Source: Kiritimatiellia bacterium (GTDB taxonomy: Bacteria; Verrucomicrobiota; Kiritimatiellia; RFP12; UBA1067). Taken from it: 46,284 nt of DNA. A program made the position numbers and the translations under genes. Under the pieces are notes generated by a model. It saw nothing but the letters and a program-made list of their open reading frames with translations. It had not been told where the DNA came from and made no database searches. The DNA is taken from assembly GCA_017427485.1 (NCBI GenBank), contig JAFRSR010000122.1, positions 1 through 46,284 of the forward strand. The letters run 5' to 3'. Shown here one piece after another: positions 14,597-23,353 of this stretch. The number at the start of each line of letters is the position of its first letter. Position 1 is the stretch's first letter.

Positions 14597-16222
14597 TTAT
14601 GTTTCCACCCCATTTCTCCTGCACCAGTCGTCCACCACGAACAGATGCCAGATGCGCATCCAGCTCACCTTGCCAGCCAGATAACGCTGCCAAATGGAGG
14701 CGATTTCATGTTGCTTGAAGAGGCCCGTACCGCCTGTACGCACGAATGCTTCCAGTTCATCCTTAAGTCCTGCGCGGCAGTACTTGTCGAATGGGAGGGA
14801 GAACCCCTGCTTCGGGCGATGGACGATCTCGTCAGGGAGACCGGAACCTGCCGCCTTGACGAGTAACGGCTTTGAGATCTGCGGATCGCACTTCCATGCG
14901 CCGGGGATCGTGAAGAGCAATTCTGCGAGCGAGGCATCCATCAGCGGGTAGCGTCCCGCAAGGCCGACAGCCTCGCCGAGCTGGAAGCCGTCGCGCATGT
15001 ACATCGAGAGGTTGTCGTGCCGCACCTCCATCCACGAGGACCGATTGATAACATCCAAGCCGAAGTCGATGCCTGCAGTGTCCACGGCCACCATCTGGTC
15101 CGCATAAAGCTTCACGAGGTCCGGTCGCACGTCTCGCGTAAGAAGGCGCGCGATCCACGCCGGACTAAACTGCCGCCGCGTAAGGAAGTAAGGATCATAC
15201 CGACATCCGAACATCTGCGCGAGCTTGCGTACCTTCTCGCTGCCGCCGTGAACGGAAAGCCAACTCCCCAGAAACGCAGGGATCCAACGGAACCACGGCG
15301 TCCACTTGTACGCCATGCGCGGCTTCGCGAACTGATTGTACCCGACAAACAGTTCGTCCCCGCCCTCGCCTGAATGGACCACCTTGGCACCCGCCTCCGC
15401 CGCGAACTTTGAGGCAAAATAGACGTTGAGTCCGTCGAGGCTCGGCTGGTCGTAGGCGGCAAGCGCATCCGCGATTCCATCTCGCATCATCGCGTCCGTC
15501 AGCATGAGCTCCGTATGGTCCGTCTCGTTCCGCTCCGCGACCATCTTCGCCCACTTACGCTCGTCGGTGCGCGGGTCTTCGTGGATCACGCAAAACGTGC
15601 GGATGCGTCCCGTGTACTTCCGACGCAGCAACGCGACAATCGTGCTGGAGTCGATGCCGCCGCTCAGGAACGAACACGGTGCCTCGTCGTTCCCCAACGG
15701 TAGCGCAATCGTCTCCTCCAGTTTTGCCGTCACGGCTTCTTCGGCTTCGGCGCGGTTTTTCCAGTTCTTCAGCTCGAACGACGGACGCCAGAATCGCTCC
15801 ACCTTCTGCGCGCCATCCTCGCCAACGGTCAGCACGCATCCTGGTGACAGGCTCCGAACGTCCTCCACCATCGTGAACGGCTCCTGCATGCAACCGCCGA
15901 GGAGACACGCCCACAGCCCCTCGACGCTTAGCTTGCGCGGGGCTCCCTGCGCAAGCACCTGCCGCACGCCCGTTCCGCACACACGCGGGTCTTTCGTCCA
16001 GTAGTAGAGCCACGCGACGCCCATCGGGTCGCGCACGAGGACGGTCTTCGTCCCCGCCTTAAAGCAGGCGGCGAATGGTCCGCGTATCTCCGCAAACCCT
16101 GCCGCGCCCTTCTTCGCGTACAGCGCAGACAGCAGCTCCACGCCACCGACATCAATCCCCAGCCCCGTGCACAGTTCGCGTCGGTTCTGAATTTCACCAC
16201 AGAAAAAGGTATTCTCGCTCAT
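14597..16222 (-). CDS. Asparagine-synthase-like amidotransferase with incomplete glutaminase domain
   Basis: About 541 residues. The C-terminal synthetase domain is intact, with PP-loop CSFLSGGIDSSTIVALL and SGEGGDELFVGY. The N-terminal half aligns only from the GEIxNR block of the glutaminase domain (FFCGEIQNRREL). The first 60-70 residues, including the catalytic Cys that follows the initiator Met in AsnB, are absent. An in-frame extension to 16303 adds 27 residues but still no Met-Cys-Gly start. It may therefore use free ammonia, or act like beta-lactam-synthetase-type relatives that lack the cysteine. In polysaccharide loci such proteins amidate uronic acids or other acidic sugars. The segment 16223-16354 upstream holds no other gene. 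Confidence 0.75.
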   Translation of the reverse strand: MSENTFFCGEIQNRRELCTGLGIDVGGVELLSALYAKKGAAGFAEIRGPFAACFKAGTKTVLVRDPMGVAWLYYWTKDPRVCGTGVRQVLAQGAPRKLSVEGLWACLLGGCMQEPFTMVEDVRSLSPGCVLTVGEDGAQKVERFWRPSFELKNWKNRAEAEEAVTAKLEETIALPLGNDEAPCSFLSGGIDSSTIVALLRRKYTGRIRTFCVIHEDPRTDERKWAKMVAERNETDHTELMLTDAMMRDGIADALAAYDQPSLDGLNVYFASKFAAEAGAKVVHSGEGGDELFVGYNQFAKPRMAYKWTPWFRWIPAFLGSWLSVHGGSEKVRKLAQMFGCRYDPYFLTRRQFSPAWIARLLTRDVRPDLVKLYADQMVAVDTAGIDFGLDVINRSSWMEVRHDNLSMYMRDGFQLGEAVGLAGRYPLMDASLAELLFTIPGAWKCDPQISKPLLVKAAGSGLPDEIVHRPKQGFSLPFDKYCRAGLKDELEAFVRTGGTGLFKQHEIASIWQRYLAGKVSWMRIWHLFVVDDWCRRNGVET

Positions 16223-16354
16223 AGCTTTCACTTCAAGGTTCACTTTGTGTTCACTTTCCCACAAAGCACTTTCCGTGCCATCGCCCAAGATGCACCTATC
16301 CAATCCAACGCCTTACACCTTTTGTAAACCCTTGCCCGATTCATTACATATATC

Positions 16355-17533
16355 TCATTTTCGGACATCGTTAATCAGCGTCATCAACCGATCTGCAGCC
16401 TTCTCGGCAGACCACTCGCCAATTCCCTGTCCCTTCAAGATCCCATGGCGTTTTTCGTCCAGACATCTTTCTAGCAGAAATTGCAACCGTTTCCAGTCTC
16501 CGGCATGAAATAGATCGTCTTCATTCAAGATCGTCGCGCTGCTCCCTGCCTCATATGTCCCAAGAACATGCATTCCCGCCTCTAGCGCCTCGCTGACAAC
16601 CATTCCCCACCCCTCATACGCATTGCTCGTGAAAACATAGACATCATGTTCTTGCATCAGTTTCTGGACTTCGCCCATAGCTACGGAATGATGAAATCTA
16701 ATCACTTCTCCACATCCAATGGCCATATCCTTCAACGCCATCTCAGCAGGGCCATCTCCGTACACATCAAGAATCATTTCTGGCACACCTTTATTTTTAT
16801 GACGATAAGCACAAACTGCGCGCAAAAGCACATCTACACGCTTTAGTCCGAGCAACCGCCCGACCCAGAGCACTTTCAAGGGGTGCGTCGCGGCTTGTGA
16901 TTGTACACCTGTTTTCCCACCAGAAGCCGATTCGGCAAAATATCCCCATAACCGAATCGAATCAATCACTTTACCATGATTCTGAAGGACACCGCCAGGG
17001 ATACGTGACACCGTAACGTCAAGGGGCAACAGGTTTCCTTTCAACACATTCATTATCCGCATCATGTCTCGTGCCGCCCAAATCCCATCCGGAAGGTAAT
17101 AAAATGGATTCTTTCCGCATAACAATCGACGCATCCGATATGCCATGTGGAAATATCGTGGAGACAGTAACCTCAACCATCCAGGCAAACTGATCCGCCC
17201 TCGGAAAACAGGCAACGGCTTGAACCATCGCTCGCCAGAATAAAATGTCAAAAGTTTCCGACGAACACGCCTTTCAAAAAGATCAAAATCTCGGTATCCG
17301 CTCATGAGATACGGGCAATTCTCCAGCCACTGTCGCGCCTCATCTGGTTGCTGACGAGCATCAAGTGCCCAACGCGGCTTTGCCGTATCCCCCCATCCGA
17401 GCGCCTGGCGCTCCGCTTCCAAATCCTGCGTATAGACATAACGCACCTCATCTTCGCCCAAACATGCGACAATCGAACGCATGAGCGGCATCATGTGCGG
17501 TGAAAGACATTCTTGATAATGGCAAAACTTCAT
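16355..17533 (-). CDS. Glycosyltransferase family 4 (GT-B)
   Basis: This 392-residue GT-B transferase has an unusual N-terminus (KFCHYQECLSPHMMPLMRS). Its C-terminal domain is normal, with VLWVGRLLGLKRVDVLLRAV and the donor-site block DVYVFTSNAYEGWGMVVSEALEAGMHVL. It overlaps the upstream deacetylase gene by 4 nt (ATGA). Specificity cannot be deduced. Confidence 0.8.
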   Translation of the reverse strand: MKFCHYQECLSPHMMPLMRSIVACLGEDEVRYVYTQDLEAERQALGWGDTAKPRWALDARQQPDEARQWLENCPYLMSGYRDFDLFERRVRRKLLTFYSGERWFKPLPVFRGRISLPGWLRLLSPRYFHMAYRMRRLLCGKNPFYYLPDGIWAARDMMRIMNVLKGNLLPLDVTVSRIPGGVLQNHGKVIDSIRLWGYFAESASGGKTGVQSQAATHPLKVLWVGRLLGLKRVDVLLRAVCAYRHKNKGVPEMILDVYGDGPAEMALKDMAIGCGEVIRFHHSVAMGEVQKLMQEHDVYVFTSNAYEGWGMVVSEALEAGMHVLGTYEAGSSATILNEDDLFHAGDWKRLQFLLERCLDEKRHGILKGQGIGEWSAEKAADRLMTLINDVRK

Positions 17534-18255
17534 GCCTTGCGATGCTGGCGAATATAGCGGGCACGGAATGGCACCAAAGCACCTTGAAGTACCAATCGAT
17601 AGTCAGCAACTGAAAATGATTGGACAAGATGGCGAGGAATCAGAGTTTCGTCTTCTTTCACACATCCGGGATAGGATGCAACCAGATAATGATATCCGGC
17701 TTCGCGCGCGGCTGCGATTACATCATCCGAAAAGAATCCACAAGGGAAGCACAACGAATCAACCTCATGACCAAGTTTATCTTCAAGATAGCATTTGGCG
17801 TCGCGCAACTCATGTTGCCATTCTGCCCCTGGCACATCCGTCAAAGGACGATGTGACCATGTGTGACCTTCAAAATGAAACCCCAAACGCTGAAGTTCAA
17901 GGACTTCAGACCATGTCAGATACCCTTGCTGACCCATCAAACCTACAGGAATAAATACCGTCGGATGCAATCGTTCCGAAACGAACCATTCGGCATGATC
18001 CCAAATTCCACGGAAACCATCATCAAAACAGATATGTACCGAACGAGGTTCCCGCAAATATGCTATCGAATCAACGAAATGAAACCCGTCGCGCCGCGCA
18101 GCCTCCACATGTGCCTTGATCAAATCGACATCAGTCCCCATCGCCGTATACTCACGTCCCATGTCATGGTAGTAGACTATCTTAGGTCCGCAATCCTTAC
18201 AAAGCGTAGCGGCCACCCTTAAAGCCAGATGTCTCAGGAATCGTCTCACAGGCAT
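17530..18255 (-). CDS. Polysaccharide deacetylase (NodB/CE4 family)
   Basis: 241 residues. The NodB motif 1 (HICFDDGF) supplies the catalytic/metal Asp pair, and motif 2 (FEGHTWSH) supplies the HxxxH zinc ligands. CFPCGFFSDD is the later substrate-groove motif. There is no signal peptide, so it probably acts in the cytosol on a nucleotide- or lipid-linked N-acetyl sugar. It would free an amine that a neighbouring acyltransferase could re-acylate. It overlaps its neighbours by 10 nt upstream and 4 nt downstream. Confidence 0.85.
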   Translation of the reverse strand: MPVRRFLRHLALRVAATLCKDCGPKIVYYHDMGREYTAMGTDVDLIKAHVEAARRDGFHFVDSIAYLREPRSVHICFDDGFRGIWDHAEWFVSERLHPTVFIPVGLMGQQGYLTWSEVLELQRLGFHFEGHTWSHRPLTDVPGAEWQHELRDAKCYLEDKLGHEVDSLCFPCGFFSDDVIAAAREAGYHYLVASYPGCVKEDETLIPRHLVQSFSVADYRLVLQGALVPFRARYIRQHRKA

Positions 18256-19313
18256 CGATCTCCGTCATAAGGGCCAAAGAACCATCCTTCGTCAGGATTG
18301 ATTTTAGATGAAATTGTTAAGTCAGTAGGTTGGTAAATGAACGTATTGTTGGCACTCTTACGCGTAAACGGCAAGTGGCGATGGAGAACCCCTTGCACCC
18401 GAGGGGGAAAACCCACGGATTCAAGAGTGGCGGCGTCTTTTTGATCATGTAAAACACATACCGCGTCATGCACCAAATCTGACAACACGTCAGGATTGTC
18501 ATCAAGCGCGATCCAATCAGCAATCATCCACCGTCCATTTCCTGCGTTGGCTCGTCGCAACACGATGTATCCACACAACCCATTCAAATCTTTACGGCCA
18601 AGAAAGACATATTGCCCATTCTTGAGCCCCTTATCATATAACCAGCTTAGTTCCTCAGCTGTTCGCGAAGAAACTAAGCCCGTATTCTTATCAAGGTATC
18701 TTTGCCAAAAATCATCCAATACCGTTACATCCAAGGTCGTCAGACGTACTGCTTGCGTCGTCGTTGATCGTACCTTCCGCAAAAAGAACAAGTTAAATGC
18801 GCGTCCCAGAAAATTGCCAAACACCCGCATGAAGCTTGGCAAACGGCCATGCAGACATAATTTTGCGAAGTTCCCCCAATGAATTGGACGCCACCGCACA
18901 CATGCACATGAATCAGGGCCTTTCCCCTTTACCCCCAATGCCTGATTCAGCTTCATACTCTGCGGATTGGATGTGTTCGCAAAGAAGAGCTTACTTCCGC
19001 CACGAGGAGCACGCGTTTTCTTCATGAGCTGAAGCAACAAAACGGGGGACGCCCCCTCTTTCATGGCCAGCAGTCCACCGACCACGCCGAGAAAGGGCTG
19101 CTGCCCCATATAAAGCTTCCGCAGAATCGCCGCTTGAAATCCAACAGGTTTTCCCTTCTCATATGCGACATCCCCAGCCTCAGCGCACTGGTGACGCAGC
19201 GGGTTCTGCAAAACACGTTCCATCTGCGAGCGAACGCTGTCCCCGAATCTGGAGAAACTCGCTTCGCAGGCGTCAGCAAACGTCTCTTCCGTATAGGGCT
19301 TCAAGCCCGTCAT
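18246..19313 (-). CDS. GNAT-like acyltransferase (FemAB/GNAT-type)
   Basis: The 355-residue protein looks like a tandem GNAT fold. The first half has FLGVVGGLLAMKEGA followed by LFFANTSNPQSMKLNQALGV, an acetyl-CoA/ACP-binding-like helix. The second half carries YVFLGRKDLNGLCGYIVLRR. It is only moderately recognisable and could transfer an acyl group to an amino sugar. Its position between a deacetylase and an ACP-dependent block suggests that it loads the product of that block onto the deacetylated sugar; this is inference. It overlaps the deacetylase by 10 nt and the upstream SDR by 4 nt. Confidence 0.6.
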   Translation of the reverse strand: MTGLKPYTEETFADACEASFSRFGDSVRSQMERVLQNPLRHQCAEAGDVAYEKGKPVGFQAAILRKLYMGQQPFLGVVGGLLAMKEGASPVLLLQLMKKTRAPRGGSKLFFANTSNPQSMKLNQALGVKGKGPDSCACVRWRPIHWGNFAKLCLHGRLPSFMRVFGNFLGRAFNLFFLRKVRSTTTQAVRLTTLDVTVLDDFWQRYLDKNTGLVSSRTAEELSWLYDKGLKNGQYVFLGRKDLNGLCGYIVLRRANAGNGRWMIADWIALDDNPDVLSDLVHDAVCVLHDQKDAATLESVGFPPRVQGVLHRHLPFTRKSANNTFIYQPTDLTISSKINPDEGWFFGPYDGDRCL

Positions 19314-20041
19314 GTCAAACTATGACCTCCGTCGCAAATAAGCGTCTGCCCCGTAATCCAGCGCGATTCCGCACCCAAAAGGAAGGCTATGACGTGCGCG
19401 ATATCGACAGGCAGGCCCAATCCCAACGGGTAATCTTTTTGCAGGTCGGAAAGCTGATCTGGCGTGAGTTTATTCATCCAGGTCATTGCCATCTCCGTTT
19501 GCACAACACCAAGGACAAGCGCGTTCAATCTTATCCCTTTGGGCAGAAGTTCAGCGGCGGCGGGCTTGAGAAAGCCCTCTACTGCGCCTTTCGCCGCAGC
19601 ATAAGCGACATGCCCTTTGGCACCCTCATGTGCTGAAAGAGACGAAATGCACACACACGAACACCCCTCTGCATGGTTACCCTTCTTGGCAAGCCAGCCC
19701 AGGAATTGGATCGGGAATCCCGCATGGACGGCCACCAGTTTATGGACCGTCTCATCGGCGATAAAACCAAGCGGTCGAGCACAATCGAAACCAGCGCAAT
19801 GGACAAATCCTTTGACGGCTTCAAACCGACTCTTCAAGGCGTTCGTAAGGTTCGCAAATCCATCAGCAGTTGTCAAATCCCCCGCCACACACAGTACATG
19901 GGGATTTGTTCCAAAAGACGCAGATAAAGCCTCAGCAGATAAATCAGCCGCGACAATTTCCTCGCCATGTGCCAGCAACAACTGGCAGACAGCCTGACCG
20001 ATTCCCGAAGCCGCTCCCGTAACTAGCGTGCATGTTGCCAT
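19310..20041 (-). CDS. Short-chain dehydrogenase (FabG-like)
   Basis: 243-residue classical SDR. TGAASGIGQ is the TGxxxGxG cofactor motif, the serine lies in CISSLS (about 133), and Tyr147 and Lys151 (YAAAK) complete the catalytic set. FabG-like enzymes reduce or oxidise acyl groups bound to ACP. The ATG at 20041 begins 1 nt after the TGA of the ACP gene, so the two are coupled. Next to FkbH, two ACPs and a KAS III it probably acts on the ACP-bound C3 or condensed acyl chain. Confidence 0.8.
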   Translation of the reverse strand: MATCTLVTGAASGIGQAVCQLLLAHGEEIVAADLSAEALSASFGTNPHVLCVAGDLTTADGFANLTNALKSRFEAVKGFVHCAGFDCARPLGFIADETVHKLVAVHAGFPIQFLGWLAKKGNHAEGCSCVCISSLSAHEGAKGHVAYAAAKGAVEGFLKPAAAELLPKGIRLNALVLGVVQTEMAMTWMNKLTPDQLSDLQKDYPLGLGLPVDIAHVIAFLLGAESRWITGQTLICDGGHSLT

Positions 20042-20042
20042 A

Positions 20043-20252
20043 TCAAAGTCCTGCCGCGCGCGCAAGGTCACCTACGGTCTTTGTCTCGAGGAACGTCTCA
20101 ACCGTCATCGGCCGCCCATAGTCGTTTTCAAGCAATACCAGAAGCATAAAACCCTTCATCGAGTCCCAGTCCTCAACTGTCCTGAAATCCAATTCAGGAT
20201 TTGCCGACGGAATCTCCAGAATCTCTGCTACCTTTGCTAGAAACTCGTCCAT
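20043..20252 (-). CDS. Acyl carrier protein 1
   Basis: 69-residue acidic protein. The phosphopantetheine site is Ser31 in EDWDSMKGF (DSM replaces the usual DSL). The predicted four-helix pattern fits ACPs. A strong ribosome site (AAAGGAG) sits just upstream of the ATG, and the gene starts 2 nt past the FkbH stop. As FkbH enzymes load glyceryl units from 1,3-bisphosphoglycerate onto a stand-alone ACP, this neighbour is the natural substrate. Confidence 0.8.
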   Translation of the reverse strand: MDEFLAKVAEILEIPSANPELDFRTVEDWDSMKGFMLLVLLENDYGRPMTVETFLETKTVGDLARAAGL

Positions 20253-20253
20253 G

Positions 20254-21711
20254 TCATTCTCCTTTAACTTTAAAATGATGGGACAGCGGTATGGTACGCG
20301 GCAACGAACATACGTAAGAAGTAGACGTTGCCGTACGGGCTGCGATGGTGAAACCAAATCGGTCGAAGAGATCCGCGACCGGCGCATTTTTCTGCGTCGG
20401 ACGATAAGTGGCGCGAAGCGACGTGACACCGTCATGAACAAGGGCCCTCTCAACTTCATTCTCAACGGCAAATTCAAGCGTACGGTTCATCGTGCGGCAA
20501 CTCATCACCCAATCGACAATCTCCCCCACTGAGTTTTCAACACGTACCAGGACAAAAGCCACGAGTCCCTGTTCGCCAAAACGATCGCCAGCATGGACTG
20601 TCATTAAACGGCATGCCCCATCCACGGCGAAACGCCGAACATCTTCAACCGTATACCGGTTCGTACACACGTTAAACTGGTTGGTCTTTTGCGAGAGCTG
20701 GGCAACGCGCGGTATCTCATCCTCGTGTATCTCATGAACATCCGCCCACAGTTCCAAACCCTTCAGATAATCTTCCACGGAAAGTCCCGTGGCAAACGTC
20801 CGCCGTGCAGACTCTGCCTGGTATTGCGCCGTCTTCTGTCGGTCTTCCTCCGTCAAATGAAGCACAGGGAAATAAAGGCGGCCGATGCGGCGCATGAATG
20901 CCGGAAGGTTCGCGCTGTCAGCGGGGAACTCCGGAACGACAACCTCGGGACAAAGCGCACTCATCTGAGCCCGTTCAGCTGGATTGTCATCGACAAATAC
21001 GAAAGAGTCTGTCCCCAGATTCAACTCGCTCGCGACCTTGCACAGATTTGCACACTTGTCGTTCCAGTCGATACGCAACGCCACGAAGTCGTCCTTTTTT
21101 AGCGCCATGCGTGAATCAGACCAAATCGGCTCCACATCCGCAACATTGTTCTTCGTCAAGGCGACCAGTAGCACACCTGTTTCCTGAAGACGCTTAATCT
21201 CCCGCTGGAACTCCACATATGGCACAATCCCCGTCACACCATCCTCACCGATCACCCCCGACCACAAAGTATTGTCAAAATCGAGCGCCAAAACTTTCTT
21301 GCACCCCGTCCGTGCCATCGCGACTAACCGATTGACTTCATCGGCAATCGCGTGAAGCCCTACAAGCGACCATGGCATGGACGCCAATTTCCACATCTTC
21401 TCATCGTAAAAACGGTCGCCTCCCGTTTCATCTGCCAAATCAGCGAGATCAATCTCCACCACGGCCACCTGCGGGAACAAAGTTCTTAGCCTCTCCTGCA
21501 CTTGGCAAGCCCGCCCGGAATCCACTTCTGCGTGAGACCTGTCAAGCAGAAGAAAAATGAACTCGGGATCAAACTCTCGCAAATTATCAGGAGGTGCCAA
21601 AGCCGTTTGAATCCACGCCCCAAAGCCGGACGGCACCCAAAGGGAATGTTCCTTCTTCAACATTCCCGCGAGGAGTTCAACCGTCACGTTGGAGAGCAGA
21701 GCCAAACGCAT
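20254..21711 (-). CDS. FkbH-like HAD-IIIC protein (glyceryl-ACP forming type)
   Basis: 485 residues. The HAD motif DFDNTLW (Asp144/Asp146) lies in LALDFDNTLWSGVIGEDG. FVFVDDNPAER is HAD motif III/IV, and the FkbH-specific block SQKTNQFNVCTNRYT comes later. The C-terminal third is GNAT-like. In polyketide and tetronate pathways FkbH dephosphorylates D-1,3-bisphosphoglycerate and attaches the glyceryl group to an ACP thiol. Here it sits between two ACP genes (2 nt from ACP1, 9 nt from ACP2) in a glycan locus. It therefore probably supplies a glyceryl or derived C3/C4 acyl group for sugar decoration. Confidence 0.85.
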   Translation of the reverse strand: MRLALLSNVTVELLAGMLKKEHSLWVPSGFGAWIQTALAPPDNLREFDPEFIFLLLDRSHAEVDSGRACQVQERLRTLFPQVAVVEIDLADLADETGGDRFYDEKMWKLASMPWSLVGLHAIADEVNRLVAMARTGCKKVLALDFDNTLWSGVIGEDGVTGIVPYVEFQREIKRLQETGVLLVALTKNNVADVEPIWSDSRMALKKDDFVALRIDWNDKCANLCKVASELNLGTDSFVFVDDNPAERAQMSALCPEVVVPEFPADSANLPAFMRRIGRLYFPVLHLTEEDRQKTAQYQAESARRTFATGLSVEDYLKGLELWADVHEIHEDEIPRVAQLSQKTNQFNVCTNRYTVEDVRRFAVDGACRLMTVHAGDRFGEQGLVAFVLVRVENSVGEIVDWVMSCRTMNRTLEFAVENEVERALVHDGVTSLRATYRPTQKNAPVADLFDRFGFTIAARTATSTSYVCSLPRTIPLSHHFKVKGE

Positions 21712-21720
21712 ACTGGGATC

Positions 21721-21945
21721 CTAGCCGTTCAGCTTGGAATAGATTGCGCCCAATGTCTTAAGGTTGGGGATTTCATCCAGAGGAATGTCCACCCCATAAG
21801 CCGCGCCGACCTCCATCATGAGGCGAAGGTGCATCACGCTGTCCCACTGGGGAATCGACTCATACGCCGTCTCAAGCGAGAGCGTCTCGGACGGAACTTC
21901 AAACAAGCCTGCCACAAAGGACAGAAAATCTCTTTCATCAACCAT
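21721..21945 (-). CDS. Acyl carrier protein 2
   Basis: 74-residue acidic ACP with Ser36 in PQWDSVMHL as the phosphopantetheine site. The ATG at 21945 is preceded by AGAGG and follows the VOC stop by 2 nt. A longer frame from 21975 would overlap the VOC gene and is less likely. Having two ACPs in one block suggests two different acyl partners, as needed for a condensation. Confidence 0.75.
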   Translation of the reverse strand: MVDERDFLSFVAGLFEVPSETLSLETAYESIPQWDSVMHLRLMMEVGAAYGVDIPLDEIPNLKTLGAIYSKLNG

Positions 21946-21949
21946 CTCT

Positions 21950-22363
21950 TTATCCTCTTTTCTCTCGTTCGACAAGTTCTATTATACCAAGATTGAGGGC
22001 GAAGAACCACTCAACATTACGGTCCTCTATGGCAGGAGCCGGGGAGGCAGGGATAAACGGCATGAATCCCTTCTGCTTCAGTTCAATGCGAGCGGCATCA
22101 AGCGACTCCACTTCGTAGCAGATGTGGTATGGGGTTGGAACGCCCTTGTTCTGTTTCAGCGCCTGATGGACGGGGGAGTCGTCGCCCAAAGGCGCAACGA
22201 GTTCGAGCAGCTGGCCTTCCTTTTCCAGAAAGGCAATACGAACCTTGCGTGGCCCGTCGTCCGTTATGCCATTACGCGCCTTCCATCCCAAGACCTCGAA
22301 AACTGGCATTGACTTCTCTATGGAACTCACCGCATAGCCAAGATGATGTATTTTCATCTCCAT
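21950..22363 (-). CDS. VOC-family protein (methylmalonyl-CoA-epimerase/glyoxalase-like)
   Basis: 137 residues with two beta-alpha-beta-beta-beta modules. Likely metal ligands are the His in KIHHLGYAV, the Glu in LLELVAP, the His in YHICYEV and the Glu in GIIELVE, which is the methylmalonyl-CoA epimerase pattern. It could epimerise the alpha-carbon of an ACP- or CoA-bound acyl group made by this block. The start follows the KAS III stop by 3 nt, with GAGG upstream. Confidence 0.75.
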   Translation of the reverse strand: MEMKIHHLGYAVSSIEKSMPVFEVLGWKARNGITDDGPRKVRIAFLEKEGQLLELVAPLGDDSPVHQALKQNKGVPTPYHICYEVESLDAARIELKQKGFMPFIPASPAPAIEDRNVEWFFALNLGIIELVEREKRG

Positions 22364-22366
22364 AAA

Positions 22367-23353
22367 TTAACCCTCATAATCAAAACAGATGAAGCGACAG
22401 GATGCATCAACCGTCACCCAACCAACCGATGCCGAGAGTCCACCACCGAATCCCGAAATCAGCAAGCGACGCGTCGCTGCGGGCAATGTCCTTCCCACGT
22501 ATGCCATGGTGGTCGGCACGGTCGCCGAGCAGGAATTCCCCAGCTCGTCGCCTGAGACCCAAAGCTTCTCGCGATCTATCTTGAGCATTTTTGCCAATTG
22601 CTCGATCATGTACACATTCGCCTGATGCGGGATGAACGCATCCACCTCGACCTGCGTCTCTGCAAGGAACTGTTTGATGAACTTCGAGACGTCCATCGCC
22701 ACGAACTTGAATATGCCGAATCCGTCCATCGTGATTGTCCCGCCATGCGGAAGCGTCAGCACATCTCCCTTGGCACCATCGCTCAGAAATGCGAACTTCC
22801 ATGGATCGCCACTCTCCGCACACGGAGCGACAAGCGTCGCCGTACCGGCATCGGCGAGCACAGGCACGGTGGCGACATCCTTCGGATCGGTGAAGGTCGT
22901 TTGCGTGTCTCCATCCAGCAACAGGACCTTCTTCCCGGTCTGCCGTGCGAGAAGCCCAGCCATGTGGAGTCCGTAGGCATACCCCGAACATGCAAGATTG
23001 ATGTCAAACGCCAAGATACCCGTCGGCAATCCTAACCGTGCCTGGGCTGCACACGCATTGCAGGGCATCTGTCGAGCCGGAGTAAAAGTGACGCTCACAA
23101 GTGCGCCAATCTCCTCGAGCGGACACGCCATATCCGCCAGCAAGCGCTTTGCGGCCGCGCAGCAGAGATCAAGAGACGTAGTTCCGTTGTCGACCACTCG
23201 CCGCCGCTTGATGCCTGTTGCCTTCACCACGCTAGCCGCCTTCGCGGCATCGCCATAGACGGACGTGCACGCCGCAAGGTTGTCTACGCTCTTCACTGGC
23301 ACGCAGGCGGCAACAGCACTGATAGAAACACCTTCTAAGCTTAAAACATCCAT
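22367..23353 (-). CDS. 3-oxoacyl-ACP synthase III-like (KAS III/FabH family)
   Basis: 328-residue thiolase-fold enzyme with the full KAS III triad: Cys122 (LACSGYAYGL), His243 (IPHQAN) and Asn273 (GNSCSATVP). Family members condense an acyl-CoA/ACP with malonyl-ACP. In tetronate pathways FabH-like enzymes join glyceryl-ACP to an acyl chain, and some relatives act as pure acyltransferases. The ATG begins immediately after the stop of the hexapeptide acetyltransferase. Its context (VOC, two ACPs, FkbH, SDR) points to an unusual acyl substituent rather than housekeeping fatty-acid synthesis. Confidence 0.85.
   Translation of the reverse strand: MDVLSLEGVSISAVAACVPVKSVDNLAACTSVYGDAAKAASVVKATGIKRRRVVDNGTTSLDLCCAAAKRLLADMACPLEEIGALVSVTFTPARQMPCNACAAQARLGLPTGILAFDINLACSGYAYGLHMAGLLARQTGKKVLLLDGDTQTTFTDPKDVATVPVLADAGTATLVAPCAESGDPWKFAFLSDGAKGDVLTLPHGGTITMDGFGIFKFVAMDVSKFIKQFLAETQVEVDAFIPHQANVYMIEQLAKMLKIDREKLWVSGDELGNSCSATVPTTMAYVGRTLPAATRRLLISGFGGGLSASVGWVTVDASCRFICFDYEG

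Noticed and set aside
21975..21986. TGGTATAAT near the end of the VOC gene as a promoter for ACP2
   Set aside because: It is coding sequence for LGII, 32 nt from the ACP2 start, inside a tightly packed operon with a good ribosome site. It may be chance.
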